Positions 1 through 7,521 of a DNA stretch of 25,890 bases are shown one piece after another. The stretch's first letter is position 1. Each line of letters opens with the position of its first letter. Both the position numbers and the translations under genes were made by a program. Under the pieces are notes generated by a model that was not told where the DNA came from, searched no databases, and was given only the letters and a program-made list of their open reading frames with translations. This stretch comes from an uncultured Lachnospiraceae bacterium (lineage in GTDB: Bacteria > Bacillota_A > Clostridia > Lachnospirales > Lachnospiraceae), in assembly GCA_902783205.1 (NCBI GenBank), contig CACZQE010000339.1, positions 1-25,890 on the forward strand, read 5' to 3'.

Positions 1-52
1 CTGAACAGGCCGCCATGCTTGCATGAAAGGCTGATCAGACATTGCGAACGAC

Positions 53-142
53 AAGCGATATCGAGCACGAAGCACGAAGTGCGAAAGTGCGAGATGTCGC
101 TTGGGAGGATTGCGGCAAGCTGCGAAGCAGCGGGAGCAATCC
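53..142. repeat. Two compound hairpins with C(GAA)G loops upstream of pheS
   Basis: Hairpin 1 (53-102) has a 10-bp outer stem (53-62 with 93-102, one G-U pair), a GA/GA step that could form tandem sheared G-A pairs (63-64 with 91-92), 4 bp (65-68 with 87-90), a GAA/GAAA internal loop, 4 bp (72-75 with 79-82) and a GAA triloop. Hairpin 2 (107-142) has a 7-bp outer stem (107-113 with 136-142), a purine-rich internal loop and a 5-bp inner stem (119-123 with 127-131), again closing on GAA. No U-run follows, so neither looks like an intrinsic terminator. An open frame crosses the region (19-207), but its protein is cysteine/arginine-rich and matches nothing I know. The element lies upstream of the possible pheS promoter, so it may belong to the preceding gene's 3' region, to a small RNA or to a DNA-level palindromic element. 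Confidence 0.6.
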
Positions 143-147
143 CGACT

Positions 148-177
148 TATACACTATTCCGAACCATACTGTATAAA
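148..177 (+). promoter_or_regulatory. Possible pheS promoter
   Basis: TATACA (148-153) lies 18 bases before TATAAA (172-177). A transcript from here would have only about 20 bases of leader before the pheS ribosome binding site (AAGGAG, 194-199). The match is moderate. No T-box core (GGGTGG...ACCGCG) is visible in the 203 bases upstream of pheS. Confidence 0.35.
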
Positions 178-203
178 ATCCGCAAAGGAAAGCAAGGAGA
201 AAT

Positions 204-1226
204 ATGATGAAAGACAAGATCAAAATGATCACAGAGGAAGCTAACTCTGCGATCGAAAAGTCTGCAGGTGTTGATAATCTGAATGATATCAGGGTCAAAT
301 TCCTCGGAAAGAAGGGTGAACTCTCCAAACTTCTCAAGGGAATGAAGGATGTAGCCCCGGAAGACCGTCCCAAGATCGGACAGATGGTAAATGAAGCCAG
401 GGCCAGCATCGAAGGCCTGATGGAAAAGAAAAAAGAAGCCATCCAGGAGAAGCTGCTCATGGAGAAGATGAAGAATGAGCGCATCGATGTTACACTGCCC
501 GGAACCAAGATGGCAGTTGGACACCGTCATCCCAATCAGATTGCCCTTGATGACATTATCAGAGTATTTGTCGGCATGGGTTACGAGGTCGTGGAAGGCC
601 CCGAAATCGAATATGACAAATATAATTTTGAGCTTTTAAATATCCCTGCCAACCATCCGGCCAAGGATGAGCAGGATACATTTTATATTACCAAGGACAT
701 CCTTCTGCGGACACAGACATCTTCCGTTCAGGCCCGCATTATGCAGACCGGACAGATGCCCATCCGTGTGATCGCGCCGGGACGTGTATTCCGGTCCGAT
801 GAAGTGGATGCAACACATTCTCCGTCTTTCCACCAGGTGGAAGGACTTGTCATCGATAAAAATGTCACATTTGCCGACCTCAAAGGAACACTGCAGCAGT
901 GGGCGAGAGAGTTCTTCGGTCCGGAGACCAAAGTTAAGTTCCGCCCCCATCATTTCCCCTTCACCGAGCCCAGCGCCGAAGTGGATGTCACCTGCTTCAA
1001 ATGCGGCGGCAAGGGATGCCGTATGTGTAAGGGAAGCGGCTGGATCGAGATTTTAGGATGCGGCATGGTTCATCCCAAGGTTCTGTCCGACTGTGGCATT
1101 GACCCCGAGGAATACTCAGGATTCGCTTTCGGCATCGGCCTGGAGAGAATCACCCTGCTCAAATATGAAATCGATGACATGCGTCTGCTCTATGAAAATG
1201 ACGTGAGATTTTTAAAACAGTTCTAG
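204..1226 (+). CDS. pheS: Phenylalanine--tRNA ligase alpha subunit
   Basis: Catalytic subunit of the heterotetrameric class II synthetase that charges tRNA-Phe in the cytoplasm. The 340 residues have the normal bacterial layout: an N-terminal helical coiled-coil arm (about 1-90) rich in Lys/Glu, then the class II core. Visible signatures are GHRHP (106-110), RTQTSSVQAR (169-178), the motif 2 region with RVFRSDE and DATHSPSFHQVEG (194-214) and motif 3 GIGLERI (310-316). A four-cysteine knuckle (C264, C267, C272, C275) sits before the GWIEILG strand and could bind zinc; I recall similar Cys-rich versions in other bacterial PheS. The start is a double ATG (204, 207); AAGGAG at 194-199 suits the first. 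pheT follows after 10 bases, so the two subunits are almost certainly made from one mRNA. Confidence 0.97.
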   Translation: MMKDKIKMITEEANSAIEKSAGVDNLNDIRVKFLGKKGELSKLLKGMKDVAPEDRPKIGQMVNEARASIEGLMEKKKEAIQEKLLMEKMKNERIDVTLPGTKMAVGHRHPNQIALDDIIRVFVGMGYEVVEGPEIEYDKYNFELLNIPANHPAKDEQDTFYITKDILLRTQTSSVQARIMQTGQMPIRVIAPGRVFRSDEVDATHSPSFHQVEGLVIDKNVTFADLKGTLQQWAREFFGPETKVKFRPHHFPFTEPSAEVDVTCFKCGGKGCRMCKGSGWIEILGCGMVHPKVLSDCGIDPEEYSGFAFGIGLERITLLKYEIDDMRLLYENDVRFLKQF

Positions 1227-1236
1227 GAGGATAATA

Positions 1237-3663
1237 ATGAATACACCTATTTCATGGATTAAAGCATATGTTCCGGATCTCGACTGCAGTGTGCAGGAGT
1301 ATGTGGACAGAATGACCCTGTCCGGATCTCACGTGGAAAATGCGGTTTATCTGGATAAGAATCTTGAAAACATCGTAGTCGGACGTGTGGAATCAATAGA
1401 GAAACATCCCGATGCTGACAAGCTGATCGTCTGTCAGGTGGATGTAGGAGAGAAAAAAGTACAGATCGTCACAGGCGCACCCAACGTCACAGAGGGAGCT
1501 CTGATTCCGGTAGTCCTGGACGGCGGCCGCGTGGCCGGCGGACATGACGGCAGCCCCAATCCCGAGAACGGCATTAAGATCAAGAAGGGAAAACTCCGTG
1601 GAGTCGTATCCGAAGGTATGATGTGCTCGATCGAAGAGCTGGGCAGCTCCAGAGAAATGTATCCCGAAGCACCGGAAAACGGCATCTATGTATTTGAAGA
1701 CGACGCGGACGTGAAGCCCGGCGATGACGCTGTTGCTGCCCTGGGTCTCAGGGACGCGGTGGTAGAGTTTGAGATCACCAGCAACAGGGTGGACTGTTTC
1801 TCCATGATCGGAATGGCAAGAGAAGCAGCAGCCACATTTGACAAGCCCTTCCATGCCCCTGAGGTAAAGGTGACAGGGAACGATGATGACGTAAACAATT
1901 ACATTTCCGTGGAGGTCCATGATCCGGATCTCTGCCCCAGATATACAGCCAGAGTCGTAAAAAATATCCGTCTGGCACCCTCACCCAAATGGATGCAGAG
2001 AAGACTTGCAGCCATGGGAATCCGTCCTATCAACAATATCGTGGATATCACCAATTATGTCATGGAAGAGTACGGCCAGCCCATGCATGCCTACGACCTT
2101 GACACCATCCGCGGCAAAAAGATCATTGTAAAACGTGCGGAAGACGGCGATGTCTATACTACCCTGGACGGACAGGAGAGAGCCCTGGATCATGACGTGA
2201 TCATGATCAATGACGCGGAAGGCCCGGTCGGCATCGGCGGAATCATGGGCGGCGAGAACTCCATGGTAACCGACCAGATCAAGACCCTGCTTTTCGAGGC
2301 GGCAAATTTTGACGGAACCAATATCCGCCTGTCATCCAAACGGATCGGTCTCAGAACGGATGCCTCCGGCAAGTTCGAGAAAGGACTGGACCCCGAATCA
2401 GCACTGGCTGCCATGAACCGTGCCTGCCAGCTGGTGGAGGAGATGGATGCCGGCGACGTTGTCGGCGGCGTGATCGATGTTTATCCCAATCCTGTATCCC
2501 AGGTGACACTTTCCTTTGAGCCGGATAAGTACAACCGCCTTCTGGGAACCGATATCACAGCAGATCAGATGCTGGAATATTTAAAGAGACTGGAAATCGG
2601 CTATGATGAGGAAAGCAACCTCCTTCAGATACCTTCCTTCCGTCTGGACCTGCGCTGCCAGGCAGACATCGCGGAGGAAGTTGCCCGCTTCTTCGGTTAT
2701 GACAATATACCCACAACCCTGCCCCATGGCGAGGCGACAGCCGGTAAGGAATCCTTCTCGGCCAGAGTGCAGAAGGTCCTGCAGGAAACAGCAGAACAGA
2801 ACGGTTTCTGCGGCGGTATGTGCTACTCCTTCGAGAGCCCCAGGGTATTTGACAAACTGAGACTGGATGCGGACGACCCGCTCCGCCAGGCTATCGTAAT
2901 CTCCAACCCTCTGGGTGAGGATTACAGTATCATGCGGACCATCGAGCTGGACGGCCTGCTCACATCACTGGCCGGCAACTTCAATCACCGCAATAAAGAT
3001 GTGCGCCTCTATGAAATCGGCAACGTATATCTGCCCAAGTCCCTGCCCCTGACGGAACTCCCTGAAGAGAGGAAACGTATGGCCCTGGGCATGTACGGAA
3101 GAGTGGACTTCTTCGACCTGAAGGGCGTTTTAGAGGAGATGTTCCTCAAACTGGGCCTGGGAGACAGAGTGGAATTCGTTCCCTCCTCCGACAGAAATTA
3201 TCTTCATCCGGGAAGACAGGCCATTATTGAAATTAACGGAGAATACGCCGGATTTATCGGACAGATCCATCCCCTGGTCTGCTTAAACTACGGAATGAAA
3301 TGCGAAGTCTATGCTGCAGGACTGGATATACCGGCCATCGTGGATAAAGCATCATTTGACAGAAAGTACAAAGGTGTCGCAAAGTATCCGGCAGTAAACA
3401 GAGACCTTGCCCTTGTAATGGACAAAGAAGTTTTCGTAGGTGATGTGGAGAAAATCATGAAAGCCAAAGGCGGCAAGCTCCTTGAAAGCATCGAACTCTT
3501 CGATGTATATGAGGGAGCCCAGGTAGGCAAAGGAAAGAAATCCGTGGCATTCAGCCTTGTATTCCGATCCTCCGAGGGAAGCCTGGAAGCAGCCGAGGTA
3601 AATAAGATCGTTGACAGGATTCTGAAAGAGCTTGAGACATCAGGCGTCGAACTGCGTGCATAA
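1237..3663 (+). CDS. pheT: Phenylalanine--tRNA ligase beta subunit
   Basis: Beta subunit of PheRS, 808 residues, the usual full length. Domains in order: N-terminal segment; EMAP/OB-fold tRNA-binding domain (about 40-155, with KHPDADKL and VTGAPNV); B3/4 editing domain that hydrolyses mischarged Tyr-tRNA-Phe (about 210-380, with [14 protein letters not shown]); B5 DNA-binding-like domain (about 405-475); catalytic-like core; and C-terminal ferredoxin-fold anticodon-binding domain (about 715-808, with [14 protein letters not shown]). AGGAGG immediately precedes the ATG. The TAA stop shares its last base with the ATG of queA, giving a three-gene pheS-pheT-queA operon. Nothing in the protein appears truncated or altered. 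Confidence 0.97.
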   Translation: MNTPISWIKAYVPDLDCSVQEYVDRMTLSGSHVENAVYLDKNLENIVVGRVESIEKHPDADKLIVCQVDVGEKKVQIVTGAPNVTEGALIPVVLDGGRVAGGHDGSPNPENGIKIKKGKLRGVVSEGMMCSIEELGSSREMYPEAPENGIYVFEDDADVKPGDDAVAALGLRDAVVEFEITSNRVDCFSMIGMAREAAATFDKPFHAPEVKVTGNDDDVNNYISVEVHDPDLCPRYTARVVKNIRLAPSPKWMQRRLAAMGIRPINNIVDITNYVMEEYGQPMHAYDLDTIRGKKIIVKRAEDGDVYTTLDGQERALDHDVIMINDAEGPVGIGGIMGGENSMVTDQIKTLLFEAANFDGTNIRLSSKRIGLRTDASGKFEKGLDPESALAAMNRACQLVEEMDAGDVVGGVIDVYPNPVSQVTLSFEPDKYNRLLGTDITADQMLEYLKRLEIGYDEESNLLQIPSFRLDLRCQADIAEEVARFFGYDNIPTTLPHGEATAGKESFSARVQKVLQETAEQNGFCGGMCYSFESPRVFDKLRLDADDPLRQAIVISNPLGEDYSIMRTIELDGLLTSLAGNFNHRNKDVRLYEIGNVYLPKSLPLTELPEERKRMALGMYGRVDFFDLKGVLEEMFLKLGLGDRVEFVPSSDRNYLHPGRQAIIEINGEYAGFIGQIHPLVCLNYGMKCEVYAAGLDIPAIVDKASFDRKYKGVAKYPAVNRDLALVMDKEVFVGDVEKIMKAKGGKLLESIELFDVYEGAQVGKGKKSVAFSLVFRSSEGSLEAAEVNKIVDRILKELETSGVELRA

Positions 3664-4688
3664 TGAAGACAAGTGATTTTTATTTTGATCTGCCCCGGGA
3701 ACTGATCGCCCAGGATCCCCTGCCGGCACGGGATGCTTCCCGCCTGCTGGTCCTGGACAGAGAAACCGGGCAGGTCACCCATAAAAAATTCCGGGATATC
3801 CTCAGCTACCTGCATCCGGGGGACTGCCTTGTGATCAACGACACCAAGGTCATTCCCGCCCGCCTGCTGGGCGTGAGGAAAGGGACCGGCGGCCATGTGG
3901 AGATTCTCCTTCTCAGACGTCAGAAAGATGATGTGTGGGAAGCAATCGTAAGACCGGGAAAGAAACTGCGCACCGGCGCCCGGGTGGAGTTCGGAGACGG
4001 TCTTCTTGAGGGAGAGATCACAGAAGTGCTGCCGGACGGCAACAGACTGGTCAGATTCAGCTATGAGGGGATATTTGAAGAAGTACTCGACCGTCTGGGA
4101 CAGATGCCGCTTCCGCCCTACATTACCCATCAGTTAAAAGACCGGAACCGCTACCAGACTGTCTACGCAGTCCACGAAGGATCTGCGGCAGCCCCTACGG
4201 CGGGACTGCATTTTACAAAGGAACTGCTGGAGGAAATCCGGCAGATGGGAGTGGAGATCGCCAGAATCACACTTCATGTGGGACTGGGAACCTTCCGGCC
4301 TGTCAAAGTGGAAGATGTGACAGAACATCACATGCATTCCGAGTACTACCGGGTCAGCCCCGAGGCGGCGGACCTGATCAATAAGACCCGGGCAGAAGGA
4401 GGACGGATCATTTCCGTGGGAACGACCAGTACCCGTACCCTTGAGTCCGTGGCGGATGAGAATGGAAAAATCGTCCCCGGCAGCGGCCAGACGGATATCT
4501 TTATCTATCCGGGATACCGCTTCAAAGCCATCGACGGACTGATCACTAATTTCCACCTGCCGGAGTCCACCCTGCTCATGCTGGTGTCGGCCCTGGCGGG
4601 AAAAGAACACATACTGGCGGCGTATGAGGAGGCTGTCCGGGAGGGCTACCGCTTCTTCTCCTTTGGAGACGCCATGCTGATCCTCTAG
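3663..4688 (+). CDS. queA: S-adenosylmethionine:tRNA ribosyltransferase-isomerase (queuosine synthesis)
   Basis: QueA transfers and isomerises the ribosyl moiety of SAM onto preQ1-modified tRNA (anticodons GUN) to give epoxyqueuosine. The 341-residue length is typical. Family signatures seen: N-terminal [50 protein letters not shown] and a C-terminal stretch with [19 protein letters not shown]. The start codon overlaps the pheT stop by one base (TAATG). No good Shine-Dalgarno sequence precedes it, so translation is probably coupled to pheT. No other queuosine gene (queC-F, tgt, queG) is in the window. The gene ends with a TAG interlocked with the stop of the convergent minus-strand gene. Confidence 0.97.
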   Translation: MKTSDFYFDLPRELIAQDPLPARDASRLLVLDRETGQVTHKKFRDILSYLHPGDCLVINDTKVIPARLLGVRKGTGGHVEILLLRRQKDDVWEAIVRPGKKLRTGARVEFGDGLLEGEITEVLPDGNRLVRFSYEGIFEEVLDRLGQMPLPPYITHQLKDRNRYQTVYAVHEGSAAAPTAGLHFTKELLEEIRQMGVEIARITLHVGLGTFRPVKVEDVTEHHMHSEYYRVSPEAADLINKTRAEGGRIISVGTTSTRTLESVADENGKIVPGSGQTDIFIYPGYRFKAIDGLITNFHLPESTLLMLVSALAGKEHILAAYEEAVREGYRFFSFGDAMLIL

Positions 4689-5572
4689 TCCTCCTCTTCG
4701 GGAGCAAGGACAGTCAGGGAGAGCCTGGCTGCCAGAGCTCTGGAAGCTCTGTTGCCGGGAGGTATAAAGGTGAAAAAGTCCTTCATATCCCAGTAGCTGC
4801 CGGCAAAGTCAAGGAGAGCGGACAAGCTTTCATAAGCATATTGCATACCATGATACCGGGTCAGAAAAGAGTAGCATACTTCCGTGGCCTCAGTATCAGA
4901 AAGATTTTCGCTGCAGGACGGCATCCGGCGGCCGGAGAAGCCGATGAGGCCCAGGAACTGATTTTCCCGGGCTTCTTTTTTTTCTGTCCCGGACTCTGAC
5001 GTCAGGGGCTCTTTTGCCGTTACAGCATAGAGTCCGTAGCCGTAAAGCGGGTACTGGCAGCGGATGTAGTCCTCAAGAAAGCGGGCGTAATCGGAAGGCT
5101 CCGTGTTAAAGAAGCGTCCTTCCGGCCGGTCTGCATTTTCATCCTGCAGGCGGATCAGGGCAGGCAGGTCCTCCATGGACAGTTCTCTGATCAGGCAGCG
5201 GCCGGTTTCCGTAATAAGAAGAGGCAGATGGTAATGATGGCAGTAGACCTCCTCCAGAAAGAATTCCGTGATGGAGTCGGGACTTTCGATCAGCCATCCG
5301 GCGCCCATGAGTGACTGGTCATGATTGCCATCGTGGGAGAGAGCGATCACCGGGCAGCCCGTGAAGGAGGCGTAGGAGACAGAAAGGTCATTGTCACATA
5401 AGAAAATGGTATTCTCATCAAACTTGCGGCCGTATGGAAAATGCTCATAGTGCTCGCATCGGATGGGGAAAGACTTTTCGATTTTTTTAAGGCGGCCGGC
5501 CAGGGAAAGCGTCCGGTTTTCCGGCATAAGGCAGCACAGGGTCAGTGACGGAAAATGTCTGTTCCTGCTCAT
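4685..5572 (-). CDS. HAD-like / GNAT N-acetyltransferase two-domain protein
   Basis: The 295-residue protein has two parts. Residues about 55-125 resemble the vestigial HAD-like segment often found before GNAT domains in Lachnospiraceae: a short LCDND strand-loop, then a small-residue helix, [12 protein letters not shown] and a segment on 'sensitive' lengths of loop. Residues about 126-290 look like a RimJ/RimL-type GNAT acetyltransferase: [14 protein letters not shown] start, GLIGFSG central strand, a helix after [10 protein letters not shown] that fits the acetyl-CoA pyrophosphate-binding region, and [14 protein letters not shown] near the end. The CoA loop is weaker than the usual Q/RxxGxG/A. 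GAGGAGGA precedes the ATG on the minus strand. Substrate unknown; ribosomal-protein or small-molecule acetylation are both possible. The HAD-like assignment is from recalled family pattern; the GNAT assignment is firmer. Confidence 0.7.
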   Translation of the reverse strand: MSRNRHFPSLTLCCLMPENRTLSLAGRLKKIEKSFPIRCEHYEHFPYGRKFDENTIFLCDNDLSVSYASFTGCPVIALSHDGNHDQSLMGAGWLIESPDSITEFFLEEVYCHHYHLPLLITETGRCLIRELSMEDLPALIRLQDENADRPEGRFFNTEPSDYARFLEDYIRCQYPLYGYGLYAVTAKEPLTSESGTEKKEARENQFLGLIGFSGRRMPSCSENLSDTEATEVCYSFLTRYHGMQYAYESLSALLDFAGSYWDMKDFFTFIPPGNRASRALAARLSLTVLAPEEED

Positions 5573-5601
5573 TTCTGATTCCTCCTCTTTTGGCTGTCAG
5601 G

Positions 5602-5630
5602 TTGCTTTTTACCTTTATTATATGTATAAT
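5602..5630 (+). promoter_or_regulatory. Sigma-A-type promoter for mltG
   Basis: TTGCTT (5602-5607), 17-base spacer, TATAAT (5625-5630). It would give a leader of about 55 bases before mltG. A minus-strand TATAAT (plus 5617-5622) lies inside this spacer with a weak TTTCAT at -35 (plus 5640-5645), so the divergent gene at 4685-5572 may be transcribed from an overlapping face-to-face promoter. Confidence 0.7.
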
Positions 5631-5691
5631 GACCTGGTAATGAAAGCATATAATATAAGAATTCATACAGTGGAAAGACAGTAAAGAAACT

Positions 5692-6813
5692 ATGAAGAAA
5701 AAAATCTTTTTAATAATCAGGCTGTTGATTTTCGCGGCCCTGGCATTCCTGATATTTACCATGGTCTCGGAGTACTTCCGTAAAGACAGTGACAGCGGGG
5801 AAAAGGTCGTGATCACCATTGAGAAGGGGAGCGGGAGCAGGGAAGTTGCTTCCATATTAAAAGAGAAGGGACTGATCCGGTATGAACTGCCCTTCCTCCT
5901 CCGCCTTTACCTGACAGACTATCAGGGACGGATCCGTTACGGAACTTTCTCTCTCCATAAAGGCATGTCCTTGGATACCATTATCCGAACCCTTTCAAGC
6001 GAGGGAGAAATGGCAGACAACAGGTGCCTGACAATTCCGGAAGGCTACACCATCGAGAGGGCGGCAAGACTGCTGGAGAAGAAAGGGATCATGGATGCGG
6101 AGGAATTCCGCGCTGCAGTAAGAGCAGCGGCAGAAGATTTTGTCTATGCCGATATTCTGCCTGATGAAGAAGATGTTCTCTTCCGGATGGAAGGATACCT
6201 GTATCCGGACACCTATTATTTTTCGGAGGATATTACCGGAGAAGAACTTGTGGATATGATATTCGGCGAATTCGACACCATGTTCGGCGATGCCCGGCGC
6301 AAGCGGGCGGCTGAGATCGGAATGAGCGTGGAAGAGGTGCTGATCCGGGCATCTCTGGTGCAGAAGGAGACTGAAAAGGCTGAGGAGTATCCCATTGTGG
6401 CGGATGTGATCCAGAACCGGCTGGATATAAATATGAACCTGCAGTTTGACTCCACAGTTGTCTATGCGGTCACGAACGGCTACTATGGCAAGGACAGAGT
6501 GCTCTATTCGGACCTTAAGGTGGATTCTCCCTACAACACCTATCTTAACAAAGGACTGCCGCCGGGACCCATATGCAGTCCGGGACTGGATGCCATTGAC
6601 GGTGTCCTTTATCCCGATGACAACAATTATCTCTTCTTCCAGACAGACACCCAGAAGAATGACGGTTCCAATCTCTATTTTGAGACTTATGAGGAGCATT
6701 CTTCGGCTGCGGCCACCACGGAAACAGGGCCGGCAGAGGATACGGAACCCGCAGTGGATACGGAAGAGACAGAGGATACGGAGCCTGCGTCTGAAACAAA
6801 ATCATCTCAATAG
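5692..6813 (+). CDS. mltG: Endolytic murein transglycosylase MltG (YceG-like)
   Basis: MltG cleaves nascent glycan strands at the membrane and is thought to terminate peptidoglycan polymerisation. The 373-residue protein has a short basic N-terminus and one transmembrane helix (about 4-24), a LysM-like segment (about 38-105) and the YceG catalytic domain. The catalytic glutamate is E226 in ASLVQKETEKAEEY, followed by VADVIQNRLDINMNLQFDST and later the conserved YNTYLNKGLPPGPICSPG region. After the expected domain end (ETYEEH, about 331-336) comes an acidic Thr/Glu/Asp/Pro-rich tail (338-373) built from DTEP/EDTE-like units. The ribosome binding site is weak (AAAGAAAC just before the ATG), but the start fits a signal-anchor protein. 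A strong terminator follows, so this is likely a single-gene transcript. Confidence 0.93.
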   Translation: MKKKIFLIIRLLIFAALAFLIFTMVSEYFRKDSDSGEKVVITIEKGSGSREVASILKEKGLIRYELPFLLRLYLTDYQGRIRYGTFSLHKGMSLDTIIRTLSSEGEMADNRCLTIPEGYTIERAARLLEKKGIMDAEEFRAAVRAAAEDFVYADILPDEEDVLFRMEGYLYPDTYYFSEDITGEELVDMIFGEFDTMFGDARRKRAAEIGMSVEEVLIRASLVQKETEKAEEYPIVADVIQNRLDINMNLQFDSTVVYAVTNGYYGKDRVLYSDLKVDSPYNTYLNKGLPPGPICSPGLDAIDGVLYPDDNNYLFFQTDTQKNDGSNLYFETYEEHSSAAATTETGPAEDTEPAVDTEETEDTEPASETKSSQ

Positions 6814-6843
6814 AATAAGGACGGATTAATTCCGGAAAACAGG

Positions 6844-6876
6844 GTGACAGGATAAGAAGATCCTGTCACTTTTTTT
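6844..6876 (+). terminator. Intrinsic terminator after mltG
   Basis: Perfect 10-bp stem GTGACAGGAT/ATCCTGTCAC (6844-6853 with 6860-6869), loop AAGAAG, then seven T's. Confidence 0.95.
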
Positions 6877-6977
6877 GCTCCCCGATCAGGCACTGGAAAA
6901 TATTTCCATTTTGTGATAAGGTGTTATCGACTGACTTTGAGACCTGCGAAGGGAGAGGTGATGAGGAGATTGGAAAA

Positions 6978-7400
6978 ATGAAAGATATTCTGAGATTTGC
7001 CGCCTTTGTCGTACTGGTCCTGGCCGCGCGGGAAGACCTGCGGTCCATGACCATTCCTGACCGGACCCACCTGCTTCTGGCGGCCGCCGGTCTCGGCTTA
7101 AGTTTCTGTCCCGGCACTCCCGGTCTGCCTGACCGGGTCCTGGCTGCCATGATCGGCGGAGGAATCAGCCTTGTCTTTGCTCTGGCTTTTCCCGGCGGTC
7201 TGGGCGGCGGGGATGTGAAGCTAGTGGCCGGCGGCGGTTTCCTTCTGGGGACGGAAGCCCTGCCCGGGGCAGTCTGGTTTTCCCTCTGGCCCTGTGCCCT
7301 TTTCAGCCTGCTTTTGCTTGCCACCGGATCCGGGCGTGACAGACCCGTTCCCCTCGGCCCTTTCCTGGCCTTCGGAATGGGCTTGTCCCTCCTGGCCTGA
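6978..7400 (+). CDS. Prepilin-peptidase-like A24 aspartic protease (short, no methylase domain)
   Basis: A 140-residue integral membrane protein with several hydrophobic helices. It carries both signatures of the type IV prepilin peptidase (A24) catalytic domain: the first aspartate, D20, in REDLRSMTIPD, and the second, D79, in GGGDVKL. It lacks the N-terminal Cys-rich/methyltransferase domain of full PilD, like the stand-alone short members of the family. I place the start at ATG 6978, preceded by GAGGAG (6963-6968) at 9 bases. A GTG at 6921 opens the same frame further upstream, but the extra 19 residues are polar and have no ribosome binding site. No pilin, ATPase or Tad/Flp gene lies in the window, so its substrate is unknown. 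Composition is notably rich in Gly/Leu/Pro. Confidence 0.8.
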   Translation: MKDILRFAAFVVLVLAAREDLRSMTIPDRTHLLLAAAGLGLSFCPGTPGLPDRVLAAMIGGGISLVFALAFPGGLGGGDVKLVAGGGFLLGTEALPGAVWFSLWPCALFSLLLLATGSGRDRPVPLGPFLAFGMGLSLLA

Positions 7401-7423
7401 TTCAGCAAATAGTAAGTATTTAA

Positions 7424-7441
7424 GAGGGGAAAACTCCCCTC
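7424..7441 (+). terminator. Weak hairpin after the A24 peptidase gene
   Basis: Stem GAGGGGA/TCCCCTC (7 bp) with an AAAC loop. Only a scattered T-rich tail (CTGTATCTTTA) follows, so termination is uncertain. Confidence 0.4.
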
Positions 7442-7448
7442 CTGTATC

Positions 7449-7477
7449 TTTACATTAAAATCAAAAAATGTTACTAT
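7449..7477 (+). promoter_or_regulatory. Extended -10 promoter for nifJ
   Basis: TTTACA (7449-7454), 17-base spacer, TACTAT (7472-7477) with an extended -10 TG at 7469-7470. Expected leader is about 38 bases, ending in the strong AAGGAGGG ribosome binding site (7508-7515). This fits a highly expressed central-metabolism gene. Confidence 0.75.
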
Positions 7478-7521
7478 TATTTTACGTTAATATCCACAAA
7501 CTTTGACAAGGAGGGAATACT

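Noticed and set aside
1..203. T-box riboswitch upstream of pheS
   Set aside because: No GGGTGG...ACCGCG core, no specifier stem and no terminator/antiterminator pair could be seen in this stretch.
19..207. Open frame of 62 codons upstream of pheS
   Set aside because: It spans the hairpin region, has no ribosome binding site, and its protein is low in normal coding character; it runs into the pheS start.
3309..4130. 273-codon minus-strand frame across the pheT-queA junction
   Set aside because: Antisense to two conserved genes; a codon-composition shadow.
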